A stretch of 64,000 nucleotides of DNA from Pycnococcus provasolii (Eukaryota > Chlorophyta > Pseudoscourfieldiophyceae > Pseudoscourfieldiales > Pycnococcaceae): contig OW568892.1 in the NCBI GenBank assembly GCA_938743325.2, positions 496,001 through 560,000 of the forward strand, given 5' to 3'. The translations under genes and the position numbers were made by a program. Below the pieces are notes generated by a model. The model was not told the DNA's origin and did not search any database. It saw nothing but the letters and a program-made list of their open reading frames with translations. Shown piece after piece: positions 19,568 to 28,924 of this stretch. Numbering within the stretch: the first letter of the stretch is position 1; each line of letters starts with the position of its first letter.

Positions 19568-20036
19568 ATTGACTGCGGCACAACAATTAATTTATGCAAG
19601 GGGTACGTGAATACAAGCACACTACATCGTTGCTTCGTATCCCAAATAACATGCTCTGATAACATGATTGAACAATCTGATAAATTTAAAAATCACAATT
19701 GCAAATTGCGTCGACCGTCAAGATTCTGACACGACCATATAATGAAGTAACCAATCATCGTGAGTGAGTGAATCGATCGGACCACTGGTCACCTGAGTGA
19801 ACACAAAAATCAAATACATGTATACAGTACAGACATGCGAAGGCAAACAACTACTTAAGGTGAATGAAAACGTGTCAACTCGAGACGTACCCAATCATGT
19901 TGTGAGAGCGCGCAACAACAAGTCAGCAACATTATTCGGAATTTCTTGATTTTTCCTAAACCCCCAACCGGTAGTGTTTTTCCGTTTGACTTTGGGGGGC
20001 TCAAAAACAACACTTCTGGGCTTGGTATTTTTGGGC
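19568..20036. other. Gap upstream of NECAP
   Basis: 469 bp, AT-richer than its surroundings for the first ~300 bp (3' flank), then the NECAP promoter with CCCCCAACCGG and TTTTTCCG-type leader sequence. GTATACAGTACAGAC near 19818 is a loose relative of the TACTGTAC palindromes found elsewhere. No gene, tRNA or repeat was recognised. Confidence 0.45.
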
Positions 20037-20925
20037 ATGGCGACCTCTATCGTCGAGTCGTGCCTGTTCGCGTGTCCAAGCGGCGCGTACGTGTACCAGC
20101 TGCCCGCCGGACAGTCGAGTTCGCTCGGACACCGCGCGGAGATGTGGGACGTCGACAACTGGCTCTGTGAAGTGCGCGTGCGTGTCGTCGAGCGAACAGA
20201 CGAGTGCTTCGTTCTGCTCGAGACGTCAGCAGCCAGTGTGTCGCCCGAGTCCGCCGGAACGAATGACAGGGGTCAAGGTGAAGATTCGTACAGCTTATTC
20301 GCGGCGTGTCCTATTCCGGCGGATGGGCCGCTCTCCGTTGCGGTGGACGCTGTGGTAGATAGCAGCAGGTACTTTGTCCTCAGAGTCGAGGACATCTCAG
20401 AAGCGGCGACGCCCAAGGAGAGAAGAAAGCACGCATTCATTGGAGTTGGGTTTCGAGAGCGAACGAGTGCACTCGACTTTATGGCAGCACTGCAAACGTA
20501 CGCATCTTGCCCTGTTTTATTCTGTCTACGTGTGCACCTTTCGTTGGAAGGGTCATAAGCAACTTACACTTGTCATTTTTCCTCCTTTTTTCCCAAGCAG
20601 GTTTCGTGCACGGCACAAGCGCGCTCTTGAGGCGGAGGCTATGGCGGCACAGTTTGCGGCACGCGAGGAGAGTGCTGCTCAGGCTGGCATGGAGGCGGAC
20701 GCGTCGTTATTCCACGGCTTTGCGGAGGGCGAAACCATCACCATTAGCTTGAAAAGCGGGAGAGGTGCAGCAAAGAAGGCGCCGACAACGACTGCTCTGT
20801 CAGCTCCTCCGCCTTTGCTGCCACCTCCTCCCACGAAGAAGGCTGCTTCTTCCTCTCCTCCTCCTCCTCCTCCTCCTCATGTTCATGCTGACGACGACGA
20901 CGACGATTGGGGCGATTTCCAGTGA
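20037..20925 (+). CDS. NECAP adaptor protein (adaptin-ear-binding coat-associated), two exons
   Basis: Exons 20037-20497 and 20601-20925 give 261 aa. The 103-nt intron is GT-AG with a T/C-rich tract ending CCCAAGCAG, and splicing joins MAALQT to FRARHKRALEAEAMAAQF in frame. The PHear domain is about residues 10-165 (SLFAACPIP, DSSRYFVLRVED, HAFIGVGFRERTSALDFMAAL), matching NECAP1/2 (family: SSRYFVIRI, FIGIGF). FAEGETITISLK follows, also a family block. The C-terminal tail is Pro-rich and acidic and ends in DDDWGDFQ, a WxxF-type motif that binds the AP-2 alpha ear. It works in clathrin-mediated endocytosis at the plasma membrane. The start at 20037 gives the normal N-terminus before the PHear domain. 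Confidence 0.92.
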
Positions 20926-21068
20926 AGAAGTTACATATGCTATGCTATAACATTAACGATTGTTTTTTTTTTCTTTTTTTTTTTCTTCTCTCTGCTCTTG
21001 TGCGAGATATACCGTCAAGAGCTGTTGTTGTTGTTGTTTCTCCCACGATGCGTTGTTTAACATTGTGT

Positions 21069-21326
21069 TCAGCAGTCCTGTTTGAATAGTCTCGTTTCTC
21101 CATCCCCCACGACGCGTTCTGCGACGTGGTTGGCGAGTACGTCGAGCCTTCTGAGCGCACGCGCGTACCTGTGTCCGTCCGTGACAAGGCTGAGTAGCGC
21201 GGCGCTGTCGGTGGACGACGACGGCCACGCGAGAAGCTGCTTGCTGGTGGCCACAGGTTGTGCAGAACTCGCTTGTGATGATGACGGCATTGACGTGGAC
21301 GCTTTTGTCCCCTGTGAAGCTGGCAT
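21069..21326 (-). CDS. Possible small helical protein (doubtful gene)
   Basis: 85 aa: a Ser/Ala/Thr-rich first half, then a helix-like second half (ALLSLVTDGHRYARALRRLD, VLANHVAERVVGDGETRLF). No family was recognised. In favour: it fills an otherwise empty stretch, converges on NECAP, and has A at -3 of the ATG. Against: the opposite strand is open over the same span, it is short, and its 5' end lacks the T-ending-codon composition of other genes here. Confidence 0.35.
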   Translation of the reverse strand: MPASQGTKASTSMPSSSQASSAQPVATSKQLLAWPSSSTDSAALLSLVTDGHRYARALRRLDVLANHVAERVVGDGETRLFKQDC

Positions 21327-22151
21327 ACTAACTAACTATTGAACGCAAAGATAGATGGTGTACCTTAAATAAGATAACCCCGGCGAGAAAACAACAAACG
21401 ACGCAGGCACCAACAAAGACACAATGCACGCACAATGTTGTCAAAGAAAGTCAAAGACTTACAAAGCAAGTCAAAACGAAAGTGCACAGAGTGCACAGAC
21501 AGCCACCACAAAGTGAAGTGCCAACGCGTCAGAATGAATAATCCACCGCACAAAACCAAACCCAAACCCGCGTCTGGGGTATCCTGATTTAACCTTAGGA
21601 GAACTCTGTGGTTCTCCTTCTCCGGGCCCCATTTGCCGAAACTGATTTCACGAGGGAGATTATCTAAGTCTACGGCCCCGCACTCTGCACTCCCTCTACT
21701 GTAAACAAATTCCCGAATCCGCACAACTCCTTTCCACTCCAAAGAACTCTGCTTTACGAGATCTAGTGACGAGGACAGCAGAATCTCGGTTTCTCACCCG
21801 GCTGCCCGCGGGGGTGGTGTTACCTGTTTCTTCGGAACCTAGCCTTAGCTACGATAACCCCCAGGCCTGCCAGGGGGGCGCGAGCTTTGCATTGAAGGAC
21901 GCCACCCGTTCCGCGAATCCGCGAGGGGGCACCGCAAGTTGCCTGAGGAGGAGGAGAGGAGGTGGCAACCATTCCTGGGAGTGGGAGGCACTGGACATTT
22001 ATTTCTTAGATGAGAAAAAAACAATACCCTCTTGCCATCTCGCCTCTCCTCTCCTCGCGCACTACGGTACCTCACCGGCTCACCCCACCTCCCACTGTGC
22101 TCGCCATCAGCGCTGGCCGGCCGTTATGTTCCGAGGGACAGGATTACTGTA

Positions 22152-22270
22152 CACAGGTATTCCTATGTACGAGCTACATGAAATGTGTTATTCCTTCAAG
22201 ACTTGACATCAACTGTATGAGCTGATAATACACTCCTACTACAGTACTGTACAGTACAGGAATACCTGTG
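22152..22270. repeat. Inverted-repeat pair enclosing a TACTGTAC palindrome
   Basis: Perfect 13-bp arms CACAGGTATTCCT (22152-22164) and AGGAATACCTGTG (22258-22270) lie 93 bp apart. Just inside the right arm is the 14-bp palindrome GTACTGTACAGTAC. The layout resembles the ends of a very short MITE-like element or a cruciform-forming control site. No target-site duplication is evident. Confidence 0.55.
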
Positions 22271-22612
22271 AAGTGAGAAGTGAGAATCCGCCAAAGGTGG
22301 CCTCTCTGAGTCCTGAAAGAGTGAAACGAACGTGTGGGAACCTGTGCCGTGAGGAGGAGCAAAGGAGGAGAGAGGGGAAGAGACGCAGAAAAGCGCCCTT
22401 GTAACCCAAAGGCGTAACCCAAAGAAGGCCGCGGCGTCGACGGTACACTAATCATAAACTATTCGTTTAAGAGCGGATCCCCAAGCAACCTCCTTCTCCT
22501 TCTGCTGACTGCCCTTACCCAACAGCCCAAGCGGCCCAACAAGAACAAGGGGTACTTATTTTTTAAGGCTGAATTCTCGGCCGCCTTTCAGTTGACTTTG
22601 TGTGTGTGTGTC

Positions 22613-25600
22613 ATGTCCGCGTCCGCGTCCGCGGATGTATCTGGTTCGTTCTTGGAGGATGTTTTACAGGCTTCCACGTCGAGAGTATTAAATATAAGCA
22701 GCAGTACTCCTCCAGCAGAACCTCATCTTCAGGCTCAGGCTCAGGTCGTTGTGCCTGGTGCTCTTCCTTCTGGCTCTGCGTCGCCTCTGCTGGAAGGGGT
22801 ACTTCCTCTCGAGGAGGAAACTTCCGCCTCTGGGGCTGGTGGGGAGCTTGAGGAAGATTCGGCTTCGGCCGCGGTGGAGGAGCTCTTAAACGACTCGGCG
22901 TCGTCGTCGTCGTCGTCGTCGTCGTCGAAGTTACCGGCGAGCGTGGAGAGCAGGGGAGGGGAGGTGCACGACTCCGCTCCTTCCGTTGGGGATAAGGAGG
23001 AAACTCCCTTTGCGCTCGTGCACCCTGAACCGGCGGCTTCTGCGCCTGCTTCGGCTTCTCAGCCTCGTGACAAGTCTGCTCTCGGAGGAGGAGAACCTTC
23101 GGCCGACGCTCAGACGACGACGACGCATGAGCAGCAGGAGAAGCTGCCACAGCCACAGGAGGAAACCGGTATTCTTCCCGAAGAAACGAAACGGACAGAC
23201 GACGACGATGCCGACCCTGAGCTAGAAGAACTGTCGTCCGCAGACCAGGTTCCGCCGTTGAGAAGCGAGTCGGGCGTGCCGTACTCCATGCTCTTACGCG
23301 ACGACAGCGTCGCGTCCGCGACATCCGAATACTCACGCGCACCGTCCGGCGCCATGTCCGCAAGCCGGTCGTTCCTCTCGGCTGTCGATAGAACGCACCA
23401 AAAGGAACGTGTGAACGTCGCGGACGTGCTCGAGTCGACGATGGGTGTCACGCAGTACCACAAAAGCCTGCACAAGCTGCCAACAGGGAGCCGCGGCCTC
23501 ACAAAGGACGACCTCACGTCCGCGCAGAGAAAACTTCTCTACATGATCAGCCGACTCACGACGGAGCTCGAGGTGACTGACTTTGACACGCTGGAAATGC
23601 AAGACGCGCTCGCGTTTGAGCGTAAGCACTCGATCGACCGCACGAACAGGTCGCCAAGACCGTCTCGCAAGAAGAAGGAGGGCGACAGCTCGAACCAAAG
23701 CAGCTCGAAGAGCATACAGAGTCAGGCATCCACGGGGATCGGCGGCAGCCAAAACAACAGCAGCGAGAACCTCAAGGCGATGAACGTCAACAGGCCGGCG
23801 GCGATCCAGATTCCCAACTTGCAGGACATCAACGCGTCGTTCTTCGGACCCGCCATCCGGTCCGACTTCCTCCCCCCTGCGCTCGTCGATGCCGGGGATG
23901 GCATGGTCACCGACGGGTCATCGAGCGGTGCCGCGAAGTCAATCACACTCAAGAGTGTGGCGAAGAAAGTGACGAGCGCCGTCAACTTTACCAAGCGCGC
24001 GTACCGCCCGAGTGGCGAAAGGTGGATTCGGCGCATTAACTTGCTCGTGTACATCTACGAGGCGGCGGTGGCGCAGCTATTTTCCGACTACGATTATGCT
24101 CCTGGCGTGGAATTCAATGGGAATGCAGTCGTGCCGCTGAACGTCTGTCAGGAAGGCCTCGACGACCTGTACGACCTCAAGGAGGCTGGCTACCTCCTAC
24201 AGCTCAACATGGCGAGCCGCAGTCACCGCATCATAGCCGCGTATCAGCTCAGCTCGCGTGCGAGACGCCTGCTCGACCTTCCCGGAAAAGAGGGTGGCGT
24301 GACGGACGCCGAGAGGTACGCCGTCGACATCTTCTTCGCAAAATGGCTGTCGACGGCCGACATCGAGGAATGCAAGGCTATGATTGAGGAGGCGAAATTT
24401 ATGCACAAGGTGCCGATGAGTGATCGAAGGAAAGTGTACGCGGTGCGTCCATTCGAGGTGCGGCAGGTGAACGAGCACTTCGAAATCTTAAATTCGGACT
24501 TCAGGCGTTGGTCTACTGTCACGCACTTCGAGGATGTTTCGTACGTCTGCTCGCCGTACCTGCCAGATGTGCTTACGCCCGTTGGCGGAAGGGCGCCGCA
24601 TTCGGACGAAGAATTGCGCGCCGAGGCGGTCGAGGCGGTGCAGAGATTTGGCGAAAGCAACATTCGCGATTCAAGCACAGATGTGAATTTGTGCCTAAGT
24701 GGCATTCAAGTCGTGTTTGCAAAGTGGATCCCAACCGGAAACAACGAAATCAACGCAATGCAGAAACGCTGCACGGGCTTTGGGCATCGCGACGACTCGA
24801 AGTCTGGGCCCGAGGCGCTCGTGAGCGGGCGCGTGGATCGAGAGATTGAGACGAACAGCGTGATTGAGCTCGCAATGTCGGATCTTGCCGCGGTGTATCC
24901 CATGGCTTCCACTCCTGGAGTTTGCTGCACATTTGAGGCTCATGTGTACCTGCCCGAGGACGAGGGCGTACTGCAGGTTGAGCGTTTCGGACTGCACTGT
25001 CATGCGGCGGGAGATGTTGTGTTTAGCGCAAAGGTGGACGCGGTGATGACATACGGCGAGAATTCCGTGCCCATAGACCTTTTCAGCCGAGCTCTGCTCG
25101 ACATGCACGAGGATTCGAACCACATCATAAGCACAATGGTTAGCCGGCGGCAGCGCGAGCTTCTTGAGACGCTCGCGCCTTTGGGCCGCAGGCGTTACAG
25201 CACGTATATCGCGATGTCAGCTAGCAGCGCGAATCCCGCGCTGAAGGCTGCAGACTACATGGACGGCGAGGCTCTGGAGAACGAGCTTCGCCAGGTGCTT
25301 GGAGAAATTCTTCAAGCGACAGACCTGAACGCCACCGGAAGCCCTGGTGTGCTTCTCGTGGGCCTCAACGGCGTTCTGATCATTTGTGATCAACGAGACA
25401 AATACGAGTCGGCGCTCGTGCTTCACGCACAGCTGATGTCGCGCATTACTCTGTGTGACACGATCTTTCACCGCATCTTCGAGCTCGACGACAGCCTGGA
25501 GTCTATCCGCAAGAAGGTTCACAGCTACCGAGGCAGAAGTTCGGACCTTCACGAAATTCGTGACTTGGTCACGACCATCTGCCGGTCCGAGGCATCGCTG

Positions 25601-26953
25601 CAGAGCATTCTTTACGTTGTGGATCAGTCCATTGCAACGTTCGAGGAGGAGCAGGCGTCTCGGCAGAAGAGGCGAATACAAGATGGCATCTACGCAGGAC
25701 CTGAGGAGGAGTTGGCTCGCGTTCTTGGCACATCAGAGCTCATCAAGGATCTCAGGCTTCGCATCGTGGACTTGCAAACACACCTCGATTCGTTTAACCG
25801 CGACCTGCAGAGCCTGAGGGATAATGCGAACGTCATATCAGAGAGGCAGATGTTTCGTCTTCAGGAAAATCTTCAAAACAACACGCGCAGCCTGGAAAAT
25901 CTATTCCGTGCCAACGAGAGCTCGTCTAGTAGCCTTTACATTCTGCAGGCTGTGTTGGGAGGCAGCCTTGCATTTTCGGTGCTCGACCGCGTCACCGGAG
26001 AATTTACCATCAAAGATTCGAAGTGGGGCAAAGCTTTCTTCGATGCCATCGTCCTTCGGCCCGGTGTGTGGTTTGGCCTTAGCCTGCTAGCCTTCTGCGT
26101 TGCCATCTTGAGTCTTGAGATGTTCATGAAAAGGCTGGTGAAGCGAGCCGCCGCTGTGGCATCCATGCGCATCGACCTTCTTGCCGAAGTGCGCCCGAAG
26201 AATATGCAGCGAATGATGGAATCGATTGCAGTGAAGTCTTCCGACATCAATGCGGGTGTTGACGGTCGTCACGTTCAGACGTTCGTTTGGGACGAGCCGA
26301 GGACGGACGTGCCTGGGGAGCACATCACCGTGGAGCTTTCGTACGACAGCGCAAATCGCTTGCTGCTAAACCTCCAGCTTCGGTACAACAAGTTCTCCGG
26401 AACTCTCACGGAGCGAGACTTGTGCCGGCAAATGATGGCAAAGTTGGTAAAGGCTGGCATCTTCGTGCGCAATCCTGAGTTGGAGTCTTACTTGAGCGGT
26501 CTGATCCCCGAGTCGAGCTCCGTATGGCAGAACGAGCTGAAAGGACTTCGTAATGTGAGCGGCAAGTCCACGTTCTCGCACTCAATTTCTTCTGCACTTA
26601 CCGCTGGATGGAAGGCGCACGTGACGATTCCTCAAATATCATTGAGGAATAGTGCCCTTTTCGGCGGCTCATCGTTCCAAGTGCGAGTGCGTCCAGATCA
26701 AGGCGTAGTGGTCAGGAATGATGAAAGCCTGATGTCTCCCTATCGGAAAGATCCTGTCAAATCTCCGTCGCGCACAAATATGCCTCCTTGGCTTGCGACA
26801 GGAGCGGCAAGTACACGCAGGGTGGCAAATATGAGCCACCGCACCTCCTTCGAATTGATGAATGAGATGAAATTCGAACGACAATATAGCGACGACCTGG
26901 AGGAATTCGCAGAAAATCCTCATTATGCGACGAGCGCGAGAACGGTTTTGTAA
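22613..26953 (+). CDS. Large membrane protein with C-terminal two-TM hairpin, unknown
   Basis: 1,446 aa, no firm family assignment. Residues 1 to ~330 are Ser/Glu/Ala-rich and disordered, including a Ser run from TCG repeats. Globular segments follow (RWIRRINLLVYIYEAAVAQL, YAVDIFFAKWLSTADIEECK, ALVLHAQLMSRITLCDTIFH). A long coiled coil precedes two hydrophobic spans at about residues 1108-1128 (YILQAVLGGSLAFSVLDRV) and 1152-1173 (VWFGLSLLAFCVAILSLEMF). About 270 cytosolic-type residues follow. A coiled coil leading into a two-TM hairpin recalls CorA-type magnesium channels, but no GMN motif is present, so that is only a topological resemblance. Composition switches from T-ending to A/C-ending codons near 23130. 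A start at 22613 is the first ATG after the GTGTGTGTGT tract. It converges on metacaspase. Confidence 0.75.
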   Translation: MSASASADVSGSFLEDVLQASTSRVLNISSSTPPAEPHLQAQAQVVVPGALPSGSASPLLEGVLPLEEETSASGAGGELEEDSASAAVEELLNDSASSSSSSSSSKLPASVESRGGEVHDSAPSVGDKEETPFALVHPEPAASAPASASQPRDKSALGGGEPSADAQTTTTHEQQEKLPQPQEETGILPEETKRTDDDDADPELEELSSADQVPPLRSESGVPYSMLLRDDSVASATSEYSRAPSGAMSASRSFLSAVDRTHQKERVNVADVLESTMGVTQYHKSLHKLPTGSRGLTKDDLTSAQRKLLYMISRLTTELEVTDFDTLEMQDALAFERKHSIDRTNRSPRPSRKKKEGDSSNQSSSKSIQSQASTGIGGSQNNSSENLKAMNVNRPAAIQIPNLQDINASFFGPAIRSDFLPPALVDAGDGMVTDGSSSGAAKSITLKSVAKKVTSAVNFTKRAYRPSGERWIRRINLLVYIYEAAVAQLFSDYDYAPGVEFNGNAVVPLNVCQEGLDDLYDLKEAGYLLQLNMASRSHRIIAAYQLSSRARRLLDLPGKEGGVTDAERYAVDIFFAKWLSTADIEECKAMIEEAKFMHKVPMSDRRKVYAVRPFEVRQVNEHFEILNSDFRRWSTVTHFEDVSYVCSPYLPDVLTPVGGRAPHSDEELRAEAVEAVQRFGESNIRDSSTDVNLCLSGIQVVFAKWIPTGNNEINAMQKRCTGFGHRDDSKSGPEALVSGRVDREIETNSVIELAMSDLAAVYPMASTPGVCCTFEAHVYLPEDEGVLQVERFGLHCHAAGDVVFSAKVDAVMTYGENSVPIDLFSRALLDMHEDSNHIISTMVSRRQRELLETLAPLGRRRYSTYIAMSASSANPALKAADYMDGEALENELRQVLGEILQATDLNATGSPGVLLVGLNGVLIICDQRDKYESALVLHAQLMSRITLCDTIFHRIFELDDSLESIRKKVHSYRGRSSDLHEIRDLVTTICRSEASLQSILYVVDQSIATFEEEQASRQKRRIQDGIYAGPEEELARVLGTSELIKDLRLRIVDLQTHLDSFNRDLQSLRDNANVISERQMFRLQENLQNNTRSLENLFRANESSSSSLYILQAVLGGSLAFSVLDRVTGEFTIKDSKWGKAFFDAIVLRPGVWFGLSLLAFCVAILSLEMFMKRLVKRAAAVASMRIDLLAEVRPKNMQRMMESIAVKSSDINAGVDGRHVQTFVWDEPRTDVPGEHITVELSYDSANRLLLNLQLRYNKFSGTLTERDLCRQMMAKLVKAGIFVRNPELESYLSGLIPESSSVWQNELKGLRNVSGKSTFSHSISSALTAGWKAHVTIPQISLRNSALFGGSSFQVRVRPDQGVVVRNDESLMSPYRKDPVKSPSRTNMPPWLATGAASTRRVANMSHRTSFELMNEMKFERQYSDDLEEFAENPHYATSARTVL

Positions 26954-27012
26954 ACAACAGCAGTATGAAAAGGTTTGCTTAGGCAAAATTTACAACTAGT
27001 AAGGTGCACCAA

Positions 27013-27046
27013 GGCGACTCCAATCGAGCCGCGCAACAAAGCGCGA
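27013..27046. repeat. 34-bp block identical to 53762-53795 (copy A)
   Basis: It lies in the 104-bp gap between two convergent stops, 60 bp after one and 12 bp before the other. It contains the stem-loop CGCGC-AACAAA-GCGCG preceded by GGCGACTCCAATCGAG. Similarity to the other copy extends ~22 bp leftward in looser form (TTTACAACTAGTAA here, TTTGCAACTAATAA there). It could be a shared 3'-end processing or stability element, or part of a small RNA gene. Confidence 0.75.
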
Positions 27047-27057
27047 CGTCCGGCGTT

Positions 27058-28584
27058 TCATAAGTCCAGAGGACGCGTCGCGAGGTTGAATGCGTGAGAG
27101 GCGCACACTTGCGGTTTTTGCGTGAGAAGCGGCGAAGACGAAGAGCCATTTGCGAGCGATATCATGGCGCTCATGAGCATGCTGTTTAGCCCACCAGTAG
27201 TTCCACTCGCTCTGCCGCCTTGATGCTGCTGCTCCGCCTCAATATACGCGCCGTAGATTTGCTGAAGCCCTTGCAACAAAGGATTTGTCGTCTGGAGGTT
27301 GTTGTTGGTTGTAGTGGTGCTGCTACTACCACGAGCCCGTTCGTTCGCCGACTCAATCACCTCCCTCATGCGCGCGAGCAAGTGACCGTAGCTCATCTGC
27401 GCATGCGATGGCTGCTTCGCGTTCTCTTCGACAGCCTGAACGAATGCGTATGTGCATGCACCGGTGCGCGTGACACCGCCGGAGAGTAAGCTCGTGTCGG
27501 CGCTCGTCTGCGATTCTTCACATCCGGAAAAGCACACCGCCTCTCCGGCAATCTTTCTGATTTCCATGTCCTTTGGTTGGCACAACATCCAACGGAACTT
27601 TCCGTTTCCAGCAGCTTGCGTTGGCAAGATGGCGGCGTAAGGTAAGTCGCTGATGGTACCAGAGTGACAGCTGTCGAAGATGAGATGCATTTTGACTCCA
27701 CGAGGCAGAGGATCAATCAGCACTTGGTAGATTTCGTCATCGTGTATGGTTCCGCTCGTCTCGAAGTCAACGGGCAGGATAGTTTCGTTCATGCCGTCTA
27801 ACTCCTCTCCAGCACTCGCACAAGGTTCCTGCGCGCCGTGTCCCGAGTAGTGGAAAAACAAATGGTCACCATCTTGGCAATTGGCAACGAGCGCGCGCAT
27901 TTCGCGCAGAATGTTGGCTCGCGTTGGTACCATTTTTGGATCTTGTGAGTCTTCATTCATCATAACGAAGTCTTTGTATTGAAAATTCTTCTGAAGACAG
28001 TACTTCATGAACGTCGTGTCATTGACGCACCCGCCGAGTTTTGCCTTTGGATTGTTGTTGTAGTTGATTCCGATGAGCAGAGCTCGGCGCCGTCGTCGTG
28101 CTGCTGCGCCACCGCCACCACCAGTAGTGCCACCACTACTACTGATGAGTTGCGCCGATAACTGCGACGACGACGGGGGCGGAGCCTCCTCCTCCTCGTC
28201 CTGCTCGTCGACGAGCGTGATTTTGGATTCGTAGTCGGAATCATCAGCGGCACCAAATCCGACGAAGCCAGAGACTTGCGGGAGGTAGACCTTGACGAAT
28301 GGCGTTGCCGCCATGAGTACCTTCGTCGCCGCCGCTGTGGACATCGGTCGCCGCACCCATCCGAAGCACGCCTGGAGTAGGCGGAGCCACTGCCAGTGCG
28401 AGACGCCGCTACTACTATTACTCATCATTATGCCACTAATACTACGCCGTGTTGTTGTAGTATTTGTGTTAATGTTCTTTTTCTTCAGATTCTTCTTCTT
28501 CTTCAGTAGAGCCAGCACTGCGATAATTGAAATCGACGTCTTCGTCACAGCAACAGGATTGAGGAGGAGTCGCGCCGACACCAT
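27058..28584 (-). CDS. Type I metacaspase
   Basis: 508 aa. A ~150-residue N-terminal region (hydrophobic stretch, Lys/Asn/Thr-rich linker, acidic and Gly-rich parts) precedes the C14-type p20 domain: RRRALLIGINYNNN, CVNDTTFMKYCLQKNF, FFHYSGHGAQ with catalytic His249, and LIFDSCHSGT with catalytic Cys306. The absence of a long p20-p10 linker makes it type I. It lacks the LSD1 zinc finger and the Pro/Gln repeats of many plant type I enzymes. Metacaspases cleave after Arg/Lys and act in stress, ageing-related clearance and cell death. The start at 28584 is the first ATG; MMSNSSS about 53 codons in is an alternative, and would remove the odd hydrophobic N-terminus. Confidence 0.93.
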   Translation of the reverse strand: MVSARLLLNPVAVTKTSISIIAVLALLKKKKNLKKKNINTNTTTTRRSISGIMMSNSSSGVSHWQWLRLLQACFGWVRRPMSTAAATKVLMAATPFVKVYLPQVSGFVGFGAADDSDYESKITLVDEQDEEEEAPPPSSSQLSAQLISSSGGTTGGGGGAAARRRRRALLIGINYNNNPKAKLGGCVNDTTFMKYCLQKNFQYKDFVMMNEDSQDPKMVPTRANILREMRALVANCQDGDHLFFHYSGHGAQEPCASAGEELDGMNETILPVDFETSGTIHDDEIYQVLIDPLPRGVKMHLIFDSCHSGTISDLPYAAILPTQAAGNGKFRWMLCQPKDMEIRKIAGEAVCFSGCEESQTSADTSLLSGGVTRTGACTYAFVQAVEENAKQPSHAQMSYGHLLARMREVIESANERARGSSSTTTTNNNLQTTNPLLQGLQQIYGAYIEAEQQHQGGRASGTTGGLNSMLMSAMISLANGSSSSPLLTQKPQVCASHAFNLATRPLDL

Positions 28585-28924
28585 GCACTACGCCACTGCT
28601 GTTCACAGCCACTGCCGACTAACCCCCTTTCACAAGATTCTGTTTGCGTCGTACTGCGTACAAAACATTTCTACAACCCCCAACCATCACAGGGATCTCA
28701 CAAAAAAACCCCAACCAATCCAAATATGTCCCCCTCGCTCACCTTGACAATGTTGATTGGTTCGAATTACTTCACGCTTTACTTATTCTTGTTGATTGTT
28801 TCCCATGATTTCAATTTTCGTGCCGGGCTCCCCACTCGTCCCAAGGCTGATGATGACTCGCCATGCAAGAGAGGCGCGGTGTCTCTCCTCCCGGGCGTTA
28901 CTAGCACGTGACATAGGCTCGCGC
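28585..28924. promoter_or_regulatory. Metacaspase promoter region
   Basis: 340 bp between the metacaspase start and the stop of the next minus-strand gene. CCCCCAACCAT and CCCCAACCAATCC motifs lie near 28676-28722, and CACGTGACA at about 28905. Nothing coding is seen. Confidence 0.45.

Larger units (their letters stand above)
20926..22612. other. Long gap between NECAP and large TM protein gene
   Basis: 1.69 kb. A poly-T tract with interspersed C lies at about 20962-20988, and a doubtful small gene is at 21069-21326 (listed separately). A perfect hairpin AGGAGAAC-6 nt-GTTCTCCT is at 21597-21618. A 13-bp inverted repeat CACAGGTATTCCT / AGGAATACCTGTG lies at 22152-22164 and 22258-22270 and encloses the palindrome GTACTGTACAGTAC (22244-22257). 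The last ~150 bp form the promoter/leader of the following gene, ending in a GTGTGTGTGT tract. No other coding signal was supported. Confidence 0.5.

Noticed and set aside
26062-26130. CorA magnesium channel assignment for the large TM protein
   Set aside because: Coiled coil plus two TM spans resembles CorA, but the GMN motif is absent and the C-terminal ~270 residues after the hairpin do not fit.
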